A stretch of DNA of 64,000 nt from Muraenolepis orangiensis (GCA_027704905.1 CM051020.1:7622835-7686834), one strand, 5' to 3'. Numbered from the stretch's first letter, positions 46,021 to 59,897 are shown. Notes: a model not told the origin generated them from the sequence alone. A program made the numbers and translations.

Positions 46021-48324
46021 TTCTTCCTGTCAGGTTTTTTTTATTGGGTAACGATAATGTTCAGTTTATAAACATTTGATGACAGTTTGCTTTATTCAAT
46101 GTTTTGGTACGAATTATATCAGTTATTGGAATTCAAACCGTTCAAAAACTCATAAAAAAATGCATTTTGCATGAAATAACGGTTAAACAGCGGTTTAAGG
46201 TGACCACTAAGTAAAAACTGATTAGCTTCCAGTGATTTGAAAGCCTTGAGAGACTCTCTAACGTGTCGATCTGGTGTAAATATCACCAAAGCTCAAATAT
46301 GGCCAAAGAGTGGTTATTTTGCCATTCTTTTAATGCGTACAGGTCTGGAAGTGAAGCCGAACCATTACCGTTCGTTAGTTAATAAAAGTATCTACAACTA
46401 GCTAGACTTGATGGAGTGTTTTTACATACTCAGAGACTTGGAAATTGCGTAAAGTAGTCAAGCATGCCATACTTTTGAATGTAAAAGATAGGCAAGACAA
46501 GCCTCTTTTGCCAACCGTAAAAATGCGCATGCGTGAAAATGACGTCATTGTTGGTAAACAAGAAACAGCTCTATAAGGAACTTATTCAGTATTAAGGGTT
46601 AGGGTTAATAACTTGAAAGTTAGTGAGAATTCATAAATGTGAAGTTAGTGGCAGTTAATACCTTTAAAGTTTGTGACAGTTAATAACCTTTAAGTTGAAA
46701 GCAGCGCATAGTTAACTGGTGGCTAACTAGCACGTTAACACTGCTTTTTAACTAGTGCTTAATATGATGTCCTGTGACACACACATCTCTATGGATTCAT
46801 AGCAGAGACAGTATGTGTTGCAGACGATATAATGATTGTATTTAAAGCTCATTATATTGTTGTTGTCACAATTTACCAGGTTTACAAAGTTTAGTTTGGC
46901 CACAGAGGCCAGAGACCGACGAGACGCAGACTTTCTTCTTCTGTCAACAATAATAAAATCGAGGCAGATCACTGCCCTCCGCTGGATGAATGAGGAATTA
47001 CAACACATTACAATTACAATTACCACCAATTACAATTACCATCCCATCCCAATTACCATCCCATAGGACACAATTACAAAACACACACTGGCGTGTGGGT
47101 TTTGTAATGAAAAAGCCACACTCAAGTTACACTTAAATACACACACAAACTTGACATTTTAGTCAAATTGACCCAAACATCCTCTCTGTCCCTCAGGCAG
47201 TGTTTAACAGCACAAAGTGGCAATCTTCTCCTCTCTGGGTTTTCTTTCTCGGATAAGTTTAGGCTGGTCTCTTTGGCGGATAGTGGTTGATCTTAGGTAC
47301 AGGCAGTATGATTGTATACCAATTGTCTAGCCTGGCAAATTGGTGGGACCAAATTGTATTGCATCAATGATCTGTTAACATCTGTTGAAGATGTATAAGG
47401 CCACAGCTACTGGGCTTGTATGTTACATATACACGATAATCATTTAGTTTTAGGCTAACTCTCAAAAACTCCAAAATGAATAATATCATCTGTGTTTTAT
47501 TGAAAATATGGTCCAATAGGATGTCAAAATGTTTTTATTCTTACTAATTCCCTTGTCGTTCTTTGGCCCCAGTGCGCTCCTGACATTATTGAAGTGCACA
47601 CATTTGTTGTCTTTTGTCTCTCCGGGTTGGGAACAGGGCGGTAGCTCGCTGGATGCTGTGGCCCCTATTCATTTCAGGGTCCATTCCGGTTATAAGTGTC
47701 CATTGAGCGGGTGAATAGAAAAGACTAAATAGCCTAATGGAACTGTGTTGTGATCTTGTGTCAACAGGCTGGTTTGAACGGTAGGCTATTTCAGCGTTCT
47801 GAAGAGATTGTAAATGACCCTCACCTACGGCATCTTTGATTCAGTTAGTTAACAATCTGACAATTACATCTGATAATGTTTACACTTTTCTCTATGAATA
47901 ACAATTGTTCAGGCGGTTAATTTTAGTTTCTCTCTTTACAATTGAACAATTTAGTAATTTAGCAGACATTTTTATCCAAAGCTACTTAGTGTTATTTTCA
48001 TGTTTAATTAAGAAGCAGGTAGGGATAGGCATGCTTATGTTCCCCCCATATCCAGAATCAATACTTAACAATGTAGTGGTGAGTTAGTGTGGCTTTTGGT
48101 ATGCAGATTACTTTGATTACAGATTGCTATGGATGGTATTATATTGCAGCACCAATAGCCCATAGTCCATATTAACATATGGCCCTAGTCAGTTCTTACT
48201 AGGTATGTGACTTATTGGGCTGCAGATAACATATTTTTAGTACTGAAGAAACTAGCAATGCCTTATTTCACCTTTTATTAAAATAAACGTTATATAACAT
48301 ATAGACAGCAGTGTCACTCGAACC

Positions 48325-48625
48325 CTCACATGACTGAGCAGAGGGATGGCTGGTATCTCCCTGAGGGATACGGTGAGAAGCTCCATCACCCGTGAGAGAC
48401 TGGGAGTAGCGGCACTGCTCCTTCACACAGAAAGGAGCCGGTTGAGGTGCTTCGGGCATCTAGTTAGGATGCTTTCTGGTCTCTTCTAGAGGGAGGTTTC
48501 CCAGGCACGCACAGCTAGGAGGAGGCTGTGGGGCAGGTCCAGGTGGAGTGATTACATCTCCACACTGGCCTTGGCACACCTTGGGATCCCCCAGTCAGAG
48601 CTGGTTGATGTGCAAACACTCCACT
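48325..48625 (+). mobile_element. LINE C-terminal fragment in right arm
   Basis: The plus frame reads TRERLGVAALLLHTERSRLR, RCFGHLVRMLSG, then an in-frame stop (TAG at about 48,488), then SDYISTLALAHLGIPQSELV. It is the ortholog-like partner of 44,035-44,345 with its own stop codon and deletions. Confidence 0.75.
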
Positions 48626-49348
48626 AAGATACATGAATTCTTAAATGCATTTGTTCTGTAAAATTATTTTATTAATTTAAATCATGGAACTGTACACATA
48701 CAACATGATTTCAATTTAGCAAAAAAGCTGCTTGAATTTAATTTAATATTGATAATTTTTTCTCCCACTGAGGTCGATTTTTGATGCAAATTTTTTGATG
48801 CAATAATTTCAGCCAATCACAATAACGTAGCCTTCACACCTTCACTATTTTCTCTAAGTTAGCGAAAATGGCGGAGGAACTAATTGTTCATGTTTCACAG
48901 CACTCAGTGCTGTTCGATGTACCCCACAGCTCTGCTATGCTGACGCTAAGTTATAACTGAATGATCTCAAACTGATTTGAGATGGTGTTTTTTGGCCAAT
49001 ACAGCTAACATTATGTATTGCACTTTGTCAACCTGAGCCATTAGTTATTTCTAGTCTAAAGCAAATCCATTAATTTTCAACAAGTTTTGTTTCAGTGACG
49101 GTTGGCTTCTAAACATTGATTATCATTATTTTAACCTAGGAAACAAAGCAAGGGAGAGACAACACATTTCAAAAAACGTTGAGGCTCAAGGTTAGGGACA
49201 AGTGATGAAATGAATTATATTGTTGTCATTGGACAGCAACGACTGTCACACTTCATTTGCGTAATTTTCTCATGATCAGATTTGAATGTCTTAATATGTA
49301 CTGATTATCAGAGTTGCATCTTATTTCATAGAAGTAAGGCCCATTAAT

Positions 49349-49594
49349 GTGACTTTGAAAAGGTCACACAGTAATCTAGAGGAGCACAAAGTCCAATTCC
49401 ATAGTGAGAGTGAAGGAGATGGCACTCAAGCTACCCCAGCTACACCAGCTCCACCACCAGCTGCCACAGGGGGGGAGGAGGGAGAGAGAAAGGCCACAGA
49501 GTCAAGTGATTTACTGAGGCAGTATCTGGAGGGGAAACAGACAGTCAAAAGGAGGATCATGTCATTGTTCAGTTCGTTTAGTGCCAGCCTATGA
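49349..49594 (+). CDS. Conserved ~80-codon ORF of the inverted duplication, right copy
   Basis: An 81-codon frame starting MTLKRSHSNLEEHKVQFHSE and ending RIMSLFSSFSASL. It is nearly identical to the left-arm copy, with coding changes only near the start (Lys/Asn, His/Tyr) and after the last shared Ser. A one-base shift at its end would continue into VMDVVKDH..., so the original frame was probably longer. The product is unknown and there are no catalytic motifs. Its preservation in a decayed duplication is odd. Calling it a real gene is uncertain. Confidence 0.4.
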   Translation: MTLKRSHSNLEEHKVQFHSESEGDGTQATPATPAPPPAATGGEEGERKATESSDLLRQYLEGKQTVKRRIMSLFSSFSASL

Positions 49595-49659
49595 GGCAGT
49601 CATGGATGTGGTTAAAGACCATCGAACTTTTGAATGAGGATAGTAGCTAGTATTTATAC

Positions 49660-49660
49660 A

Positions 49661-49721
<61 letters not shown>

Positions 49722-49763
49722 TATATGTGTGTGTGTGTGTGTGTTTTCATATATATATATATA
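49660..49763. repeat. (AT)n and short (GT)n tract
   Basis: About 27 AT units, a (GT)8 and another AT stretch. It marks the outer edge of the right arm. Confidence 0.95.
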
Positions 49764-50102
49764 ATCTATATGTTTTTTATACAATGTATAATTATATTTG
49801 GATCAATCTACATCTATCTTTATATGTTTATGTCCATAAACATATCAATTTATGTCCATCTTATGTCCATCTCGATATTCAAACATATCAATGGCCCATT
49901 TTTACATGTGAGCGAGACCACATGAGAGTGTTACGTGGTCATATTGCCAAGGCACTTTATATCCCCAGCCAGCGATATAAAGTAACGCCAGAAGGCATCC
50001 CATACCCGTAGTGCCTCGGCAGAGGCCCGGTTCCCCGACCCAGGATGCTCTCCAGTGGCGAGCGGTGACTTTTGACGTGAGGCATGCTAATGAGACCCCC
50101 CC

Positions 50103-50105
<3 letters not shown>
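49764..50105. other. Unique sequence
   Basis: AT-rich, with 'tatgtccat' repeats at 49,826-49,870 and no recognised gene. The 125-codon frame at 49,634-50,011 is mainly Ile-Tyr from the AT tract. Confidence 0.5.

Positions 50106-50159
<54 letters not shown>
50096..50159. repeat. Poly-C and (CA)n microsatellite
   Basis: Nine to ten C followed by about 26 CA units. Confidence 0.96.
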
Positions 50160-50160
<1 letters not shown>

Positions 50161-50305
50161 AACACAGGCTAGTGATAAGCCGTTCCTGATTTCGACGCTG
50201 ATTAGCGACGGAAATATTCCACACACTCACTCTCCAACCCGTGACAACCACCATCTCTAAAATTTACATTTCTAGTCATCTAGATTCTGTGCCAGTCATG
50301 GCGGT

Positions 50306-50478
50306 CTGTGCTATGTCAATGTGTTATGTGCTATGTCAATGTGTTATGTGCTATGTCAATGTGTTATGTGCTATGTCAATGTGTTATGTGCTATGTCAAT
50401 GTGTTATGTGCTATGTCAATGTGTTATGTGCTATGTCAATGTGTTATGTGCTATGTCAATGTGTTATGTGCTATGTCA
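50306..50478. repeat. 20-bp minisatellite, highly homogeneous
   Basis: About 8.5 copies of TGCTATGTCAATGTGTTATG that look identical. Lack of divergence points to recent expansion. The Cys/Met/Tyr-rich frames (61-146 codons) are artefacts of the unit. Confidence 0.97.
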
Positions 50479-50519
50479 CTACTTTTCAAGTAGCGCATTC
50501 ATTGGATTTATCCTACTTT

Positions 50520-50670
50520 ATCCTAAAATGCATCCTTCTGCCGAACAGGATGCAGTACGTTACATTCATTCATTCATTCATTCATTCATCCTTCTGCCGA
50601 ACAGGATGCAGTACGTTACATTCATTCAGCAGACCCTTTGTCCAAAGTGACTCACAATCACAGGTGGGCA
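50520..50670 (-). mobile_element. SINE/LINE tail with duplicated 55-bp segment and (ATTC)n
   Basis: 'catccttctgccgaacagga' plus 'tgcagtacgttacattcatt' occurs twice around an ATTC repeat. Then 'cattcagcagaccctttgtc' reads on the minus strand as the 3' end of a common fish V-SINE/L2-type element. Confidence 0.6.
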
Positions 50671-52252
50671 AGAGAACTTAGCCATACGTGCGTTTCCTCC
50701 CTAGCAAGCCTCCAAGAGCAGAACCAGAGCTCAGGTAAAAGTACAAGAAGTTGGCTCCCTAGATTTGACACAATAAGTACATCAAATAGGGGCAATGACA
50801 AATTGTGAACGATGTAGTATTTAGTATAAAATAACCGCTGTACTGTGTTTGATTGTGTTGGTCTACGGGTGCATGAAACAATACAATCCTATGAAATGTG
50901 TAACTTAGCCACTGGGACATTGTGGGTCTGTGTCACTTGATTTAAAAGCTGAGTCAGCTTTTCTCCTAACACAGTCAGTGCTGACCGTGAGAAAGTGTGC
51001 GTTAGAAATGCGGAACACCGGGCAGCAGTAGTCTATGAAATACTTGATATGTTGTAATGTATGTATGTTGTGTGTAATGTAGGTTGCTATATGTTACCAT
51101 GCCACTGTTCCCCAGACTGGCAGCTCACGTTTGTTGCCAGGTCGAGGACACAAGTAGTGATGGGCGGACTGATTCGTTTTTCGGAAAAAAGTGGTTGTCT
51201 TTCAAAATGCCTGATTCAAAATACCTACTTGCAAAATATACTGAAATATTTAACTATCTCAGTATATTTGTATAATTTATAACTAAATTAATAAATATAC
51301 TGTACTGAGGAACCTAACACATCATCAAAACCTTTTAGCGTAGATAAAAATGAGTTGTCTACGGTTTGTGCTACAATCACACTGATGGGGCCCAAGATTT
51401 AGATTGGGAAAGTTCTGCCATTGTATTAAGTTGTGCTTCCTGTTTCAATAAAGGTTAAAAAATACCAGAAAGTGGGAATTTCTAGCGGTGTCCCGTTCTC
51501 ATTTAATCTTTGAAATATCAAAGTAATACCAATAATATAGTTTATTATCACGCACAGCTTCACAGGGTCAATGGGTTCCCTGAAGTTGGTTCTTTGCTTC
51601 TCTCTAGCCATTCTTCACTTCGGTTCGATGGTTGGATACAACACGGGGGAAACATCTTAAAAGATAACTGAGCTTATTCTGATGATACAACGTAATCTCA
51701 GAGTAAAGTAACTGAACTTGAGGTCAGTCCCGAGAGTGAACACTAAAGCTAAAAGTTGTGTACATAGTGTTTTGTTTCTCTGGTGTTTGAGCTCCGCCTT
51801 AAAGGGGAAGCTTCTCCCGATCTCCTGACACTGCCTGACTCGTCCAATGGGTGTTGGTGGGGGAAGCCCACACGGTGTGTGAATTTAGTGTGTATGGATA
51901 CCATCTACTCTTAACAGAAGCAGCAAGCCTCATTGCTATGTAGATAAGGTCTGTTGTATGACCGTTGAATAACCTGTCCATGTTTCGTTACTATGGCAAC
52001 TAGGTAAAAGCCTAGCTGAGTTCTTGGATTATATGGCGTTCTAGTGATGCCATCAAGGACAGTATCTTCCACACTCCTCAAAGCAGTCCCAAGACGTTGT
52101 CAAATTGTACAACTGTCAAACAGAAAGAACACAGGCTGAAGCGCTCATGAAACGAGTTTGAGCTCCTGAATCAAACAGTGGAACTCTCCAAGGTCCGTCC
52201 TCTTGTGATGGACACATAGTATTTTCTCTGTTTCTTTTATTTTGAGTTAAAA

Positions 52253-52288
<36 letters not shown>

Positions 52289-52815
52289 GCTTGTCTTCCT
52301 AAGTAACCAATTGGCTACCCTTTCCCACTCAGACACGTTTGGAGGCATTTATCTAAATCAATGCATAACATTCGGACCACGTGGCGAACCAAATTGGCGT
52401 TGATATCGATGTGCTCCCCGTAACCCAGCATTATCTATTTCCGTACGTTAGCAAGATAAAATCAACTATTTCGATATTGCCGACTCAATTAAAATATGAT
52501 GATGAAGAATAAACATCGGAAGCGCTGCCGTTTAGCTGAACTTTCTAAAAAGGGCAGTGAAAACACAGCTCCTTAATGCGCCGATGACGCTAGTTCAATG
52601 CTAGTACCCAGTGTTTGGAGCTATTGAGTGTCTCCATAATTCGCCGTTACTCTGAAATCATTGGCGTGATGGAGTGAACAGCGATGACTACTTTCTCAGT
52701 AGTGACGAAAGTTTGTCTCTTGTCAATAAGAAAAATGTACGCCATGGGAAATACACCTGTTTATCACCACTCATGTCCTGTGGCTAGTCTCACAGCGGGA
52801 TAGAAAAACATTACA
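50670..52815. other. Unique sequence with (AAT)n
   Basis: About 2.1 kb with no gene I recognise. (AAT)n lies at 52,254-52,288. The frames at 51,061-51,282 and 51,426-51,611 have no domains. Confidence 0.5.
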
Positions 52816-53093
52816 TTGTAAATGGACTGCAGTTATAAAGCGCTTTTCTGGCCAGTGCGGCAACTCAAAAATACTTCACTCAAAGTCAAGCCTCACACTC
52901 ACCCATTCATACACTGACGGCGGAGTCAGCCACGCAAAGGTGCCCGCCAGCATGCCGGGGGCAGTTTAGGGTGAGGGTTAGTTCTTGCTCAGGGACACCT
53001 CGACACTTGGCTAGGAGGAGCCGGGGGAATCGAACCAGCAACCTTCCTGAGCGTCAGACGACCCGCTGTACCTCCTAAGCTACTGCCGCCCCC
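52816..53093 (-). mobile_element. tRNA-derived SINE, minus strand
   Basis: On the minus strand it starts 'ggggcggcagtagcttagga' with the B-box-like 'ggttcgattcccccgg'. It continues with 'tccctgagcaagaactaacc' and ends 'aagcgctttataactgcagt' plus a 'ccatttacaatgtaatgt' tail. Same family as 34,479-34,740, nearly full length. Confidence 0.88.
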
Positions 53094-53470
53094 TGTGTAA
53101 CATTGATCCAGATAAGAGTGAAGTCGGGCTGTGACTTAGCAGCGTTTTTATTCGCCCGTTTATTTGTTTGTTTGTTTGTTGTTGTTTACCCCTCTTCCTG
53201 TGGAATATGCCTACCGCTCATGTTTTGCCGTCTGAGAGCATGTCATATTTATCTCCGTAAACCGATATTTCTCCATGCGTCAAATTGATTCCCGCCTTCA
53301 ATCTTAATATCAAACGGCGGCCCCGGAGTCAAAGGCGGGTATTTAAAGGTCGGGATCAACAGCACGGCATTCTGGGTAAACGGCTTGCAGACGGAAAGCA
53401 CCCTGGCGGGAACCAGTCGGGGTGGGCGGGGACTAATCCCATCTGAGGCTTTCATCGCTTCACACATCTG
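53094..53470. other. Unique sequence
   Basis: No gene recognised. Short (GTTT)n at 53,160-53,182. Confidence 0.5.
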
Positions 53471-53472
53471 GG

Positions 53473-53585
53473 TGTGTGTCTGTGTGTGTGTGTTTAATAA
53501 AATGTGTGTGTGTGTCTACGTGTATGTAGTTTTGTGCCCAATAAAACGTGTGTGTGTATGTGCTTGTAGTTTTGTGCCTAATAAA

Positions 53586-53645
<60 letters not shown>
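53473..53645. repeat. (GT)n with repeated 'TAGTTTTGTGCC...AATAAAA' spacer
   Basis: GT tracts separated by a spacer such as 'gtagttttgtgcccaataaa', present in two full and additional partial copies (including 53,494 and 53,665). The unit contains AATAAA, the polyadenylation hexamer, but in a tandem context with no gene upstream. Confidence 0.9.
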
Positions 53646-53654
<9 letters not shown>

Positions 53655-53698
53655 GATAATCGTGGTTAATAAAAGCTGTGCATGTGTGTGGTTGTTAG

Positions 53699-53824
<126 letters not shown>

Positions 53825-54109
53825 AAGGGAATGTGTGGGGTGGGACAAGTCAATTCAGGTTAAGTATGGGTGTGAGTGTGTGTGGAAGGGCTTTTGTGCA
53901 TGTGTTTGCATACACACTTCCATGTTTATTTCCCTAAACAGGTATCCGTTGACTTTAGTGCAGACCACGCCCCTTTTTTATTCGCCGTGACGACGGGAGG
54001 ACGGATGGGAAAGGCTTGCAGACGGCACTCGTCGTCTAAGTGATGTTTATCTGTCTCCATGGGGACGGATGGGACGCCGGCTATGCGAGAAATAGGGATG
54101 GGGGAGGGA

Positions 54110-54145
54110 TGGAGGGGGGAGAGAGAAAGAGAGAGAGAGAGAGAG
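54110..54145. repeat. Short (GA)n tract in unique DNA
   Basis: About 14 GA units with interruptions. The surrounding 53,830-54,460 has no recognised gene; CT-rich patches give Lys/Glu/Arg-rich minus frames. Confidence 0.85.
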
Positions 54146-54460
54146 GAGTATAAGAGAGTGCAATCAAATATACTGATCCCATGTGTAGTCGGCTGCTGAG
54201 TGCAACACATCACAATTTGCATGAGCCCATTATCTCTCTCTCACTCTCTCTGTCTCTACCACAGTCTCTCCACCTCTCTTTTGAGTCTGGCTCTCTTACT
54301 GACTGACAGTCTCCCTCTCTCTTAATCTTTTCCCCATTTGCCTCAATTGTCTCTTCCTCATTCGTGTCTCTTTTTCTCTCGGACGCTGTATCTTTCCCGC
54401 TATCTTTATCTTTATCGCCGTCTTTACGCAACATTATCTCACTCTAGTGAGAAGTGAACA

Positions 54461-56368
<1,908 letters not shown>

Positions 56369-56440
<72 letters not shown>

Positions 56441-56446
56441 TGTGTG

Positions 56447-56490
<44 letters not shown>

Positions 56491-56500
56491 TGAGTGCGTG
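56369..56500. repeat. (GT)n plus (GCGT)n tract
   Basis: About 35 GT units followed by about ten GCGT units at 56,448-56,490. Strong Z-DNA-type alternation. The frames with Arg-Ala-Cys-Val or Ala-Arg-Thr-His repeats are artefacts. Confidence 0.96.
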
Positions 56501-57139
56501 TGTGTGAATGTCTTCCAGGGTATTTATTAAAAAGCGTGTCTCTACAAGTGTCTCTACAAGTGTGTGCATAAACCAACTATTATACTCAAAGCGGTGCGGT
56601 AAGTACGGTGACCCTGAAGTGCAAATCACAACCACAATAAGAATAGAGGTCTCCATAACTGCTAAGTTGACGCTCTCACAACTGCGTCACCGAGACAATT
56701 GCCAAGGTTTCCAAGGAGAGGATTGTTATTTGCAGAACTTGAACTAATGTCTTCAAAGCTGTTAACCAATAAATCTGTCTTCAGCACCACAACTCGTGTG
56801 CATGTGTCTTTGACTTTTGGTGTATTTCCCTCTTGTGGGTGTATTTTTGAGTTGTTTTCTGATTGTGGTTTGTGATTTGCACTTCAAGGGCCACCGTAAG
56901 ACATCTCATTTAAGGCTGGTATGCTGAGTAGTCAAACCATGTCGATACTGACCTGAAATAATCCGCCTTAACACACAACAACTTGGTTCAACCCCATGTA
57001 ATCCGATCCTTGTTAATCCCAATGAATTGGTATTTTAATTTAGATGTCCGCAAGACAGACTGTCGCAAGACAGGGCTGTTCTGTTAAATAACTTGAGCGT
57101 TTAGAAAAGCTACAGCGAGCTGCAGTCTCTTCCACACTT
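56501..57139. other. Unique sequence
   Basis: No gene recognised. A 12-bp direct repeat (gtctctacaagt) lies at 56,537-56,561. Confidence 0.5.
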
Positions 57140-57368
57140 GGGGCGGCAGTAGCTCAGTCTGTTGGGACTTGGCTTGGGAACCGGAGGGTCCCCAGTTCAA
57201 GTCTCCGAAACAACAGGGCACTCCCGAGGTGCCCTTGAGCAAGACACAAGACCCCTACACTGCAGCTGTATATAAAATACTATCCTGCTCCTAATACTAG
57301 GATGGGTTCAATGCAGAAAAACAAATTTCACTGTGTGTGTACATGTATTTGACCAATAAAGAGGACTC
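57140..57368 (+). mobile_element. tRNA-derived SINE
   Basis: Head GGGGCGGCAGTAGCTCAGTC with A-box TAGCTCAGTCTGTTGGG and B-box AGTTCAAGTCT; body 'aggtgcccttgagcaagaca'; tail 'gatgggttcaatgcagaaaa' ending in 'gaccaataaagaggactc'. This is a recognisable percomorph-type SINE, close to full length. Confidence 0.88.
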
Positions 57369-58010
57369 AAAATCCTCCAGATATAGATGTTGTTTACAGC
57401 ATAACCCCCGAAAAATGACTTTTGCTGCTACTATTGTTTCCGCATTTGCAAGCGTGAAGGTATTTGCAAGCAAGTTTGATAAAGGTATTTTTAAATGTCG
57501 CTGTATTGTACGCAGACTCTAATCCCAAGCCTCTGAACTGAGCCCTGCCCTAGCACCTGCTCAGGTGATGTGAACATTCCCTGTCACTACATTACATAAA
57601 TTATTTTGAATAAAGTTATTTTTTACTTTATATCAAAACAATAGCAGGTGCAGGGAACATTTTAGCAGTTTAATTTATTCCCTTGCGTTTCTTTTTAACA
57701 AAAAATTTGCATTTCTGATGCGGCTGTTCCCCCACATTTCAGTGACTGAGAAGACTAAGAAGCGGAGAGTGAGTGTGAGGAGGACTCTGGACCCAGCTTA
57801 ACATGGTTGGGAGGGCTGGGGGGTACCAAGACCCGGGTACCTCCAGCTCTGCTCTCATAAGGGGGAGAGGAGATGGACAGTGAGATGAGCTGCATGCTCA
57901 TGTTCCACTTCGTAGTCCTGACAAGAGGGCAGGAGCTCAAAGATGATGTTCTGTTACATACTGTGGCTGTACAAACCAAACACATCCACGCTGGTATGTC
58001 AGTTGACATA
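57369..58010. other. Unique sequence
   Basis: No gene recognised. Frames are short and without domains. Confidence 0.5.
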
Positions 58011-58017
58011 CATGTTA

Positions 58018-58199
<182 letters not shown>

Positions 58200-58334
58200 G
58201 TTGCTGTTAAGCCATTATTGCCGTTACGGAAGTGTATCAGTAACTGTTCATGATTCTGTGTTTTGTGACTTTCTGTCCGGACAGCAAAGATCTTCGAGAG
58301 AGATTCTGCAGATGAGGGGGTGGGGGGTGTAGCA

Positions 58335-58622
58335 GGAGAGAAACACACAATACACACACTACACACACACACACACATATTAACACTAACACAACCACAC
58401 ACATACATTAATACTAACACAACCACACACAGACTAAAATAAATACAAACACACACACACACACACACCAACACACACACAAACATACACACAGTTTCAG
58501 TGCACGCCCCCATCCTGTCAGGGGATGTCAGTCAAATCAGTCCAATAATAACATGGTGGGTAGCCGTGGTGACAGTGATGCACCAGCATGTTGACAGCTA
58601 ACACGCTTGCAGATGAACACAC

Positions 58623-58668
<46 letters not shown>

Positions 58669-58677
58669 GCACACACG

Positions 58678-58708
<31 letters not shown>

Positions 58709-58831
58709 CCATCTCACACTGAGGACATTGAGAGGACATTGTGGAGACCTCCTGAGTGCACACTGGAGAGTACTGTAGTGCACACACACACTCCGCTGTG
58801 ATGACAGAATCACTAGCAGATTAACATACAT

Positions 58832-58862
<31 letters not shown>

Positions 58863-58900
58863 TGCACACACACACACGTGGGTACCGACTGGAGAGCACG
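58335..58900. repeat. Cluster of (CA)n tracts
   Basis: CA repeats at 58,340-58,380, 58,450-58,495, 58,626-58,700 (with CGCGCA and CGCA interruptions), 58,830-58,860 and 58,865-58,880, separated by unique DNA. Two related 'ctccgctgtgatgac' segments (58,791 and 58,917) show local duplication. Confidence 0.9.
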
Positions 58901-58996
58901 GTGTGTGTATACACACTCCGCTGTGATGACTGAATAACTTAACCTAGCGTCTAACACGATGATAAAGGGTGTCTCGGAGGCAAAACGTGCAAATGG

Positions 58997-59072
58997 GCTA
59001 ACCACATAGTGCTACGCTAACCACATTGTGCTAACCACATTGTGCTACGCTAACCACATTGTGCTAACCACA
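58997..59072. repeat. Short tandem repeat of 'CTAACCACATTGTG'
   Basis: Units 'gctaaccacattgtgctacg' and 'ctaaccacattgtg' alternate for about five copies. Confidence 0.9.
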
Positions 59073-59279
59073 GGGCATATTATCTGTATACTAGCATGAA
59101 CCTAGTCCGGCAGACAGGATGTAGGCTGTGGGGGTGTAAGCCGCCTTTTGGACATTGGCTGACTGTTTCAGTCAATCTGCGTGGAACCATTTTTCCCCGT
59201 CCCGTCACTACGTGAAACAACAACAACAACAACCTCCGAGCTAGAAACCTACATGCTGAATATAGCATGTTTGTTTGCC

Positions 59280-59460
59280 TTTCTTTTGCGGGGATTTAGC
59301 CGTTCTACTGGCAGCGCTCGCCATCCCCACGTGCAAATGTTCCACCAAAACAAGTTTCTCCCCGACTCTATTAACCGTCGCTGCATCCTGGGCTTAACGC
59401 CACCCCAGACGATTGTGATTGGTTTAAAGAAATCCAAACAAGACCGAGCATTCTTTTTTC
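59280..59460 (-). mobile_element. Dispersed DNA-transposon-like repeat, copy 2
   Basis: On the minus strand the blocks 'tttaaaccaatcacaatcgt', 'ggtggaacatttgcacgtgg' and 'ggctaaatccccgcaaaa' match 28,690-28,830 in order. This copy retains more internal sequence ('ggatgcagcgacggttaata'). Confidence 0.6.
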
Positions 59461-59469
59461 CCCCTGTCC

Positions 59470-59864
59470 CAGAATGATAATGGGTTCAGCCAGAACGTTC
59501 TTCAGCACATAAACAAAGTGTTGAGATAGGTCTGGCTATGAGAGGCCAGTATAAACCTGGTTCAATTCCCGGCCTGTGCAGGCAGGAGAGTGAAGACAGA
59601 CTTTCCTGACGTTCCTGTCTGTCTTCACTATCCTCTCCATAAAATTTGAATCCAGAATTCATAAATTCATGAAAACATTAACATATATTCTGTAAATGAT
59701 GACAGGTAGACCGAAATCGATATCTTAAATCAAATCTAAAGAGTATCTTAGGTGAAGGTGCAGGATGTTCAGGTGCAGGATGTTCATATTCTGTTTCAGG
59801 GACAACCTTGTTGACACTGTATCACTGCCACACCGTCAACCACCAGGTTTACCCGACTGAGCAG

Positions 59865-59897
<33 letters not shown>

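Larger units (their letters stand above)
45560..46560 (+). mobile_element. PIF/Harbinger-like (probably ISL2EU-type) relic A
   Basis: 'tttccggttggcaaaaagtg' at 45,578 and, on the minus strand, 'tttttacggttggcaaaaga' near 46,510-46,530 look like a decayed pair of inverted ends. Between them are a THAP fragment, a nested minus-strand LINE tail, and a segment (46,020-46,240) that also occurs at 61.4-61.6 kb. No transposase catalytic region is present. Confidence 0.45.
45261..47555. other. Spacer of the inverted duplication
   Basis: It begins with DNA shared (inverted) with 40.25-40.7 kb, including 'gaggcagcggctgcctaac'. It then carries the THAP relic and nested LINE tail to about 46,440, then TA-rich unique DNA. 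46,585-46,700 has degenerate repeats of 'gttagtggcagttaatacct'. The 76-codon frame at 46,836-47,066 has no domain I recognise. Confidence 0.6.
47556..49640 (+). repeat. Right arm of ~7.3-kb inverted duplication
   Basis: Homologous over its length to the reverse complement of 42,320-45,260 but lacking that arm's two insertions, so it preserves their empty sites. It ends near 'gttaaagaccatcgaactt' and an AT microsatellite, as does the other arm at 42.3 kb. Confidence 0.85.

Noticed and set aside
46590..46612. Telomere-like 'taagggttagggttaat'
   Set aside because: Only about two and a half TTAGGG-like units, within a patch of degenerate 'gttagtg/gttaat' repeats, so chance or slippage.
46836..47066. 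76-codon ORF with a charged RDRRDADF segment
   Set aside because: The N-terminal part has a protein-like look, but the remainder is an (ATTACA)n repeat and I could not match it to any family.
53500..53680. Repeated AATAAA as polyadenylation signals
   Set aside because: They are part of a tandem repeat in a GT tract with no gene upstream.
57140..57230. tRNA gene
   Set aside because: A- and B-box words are present, but there is no cloverleaf and a SINE body and tail follow.
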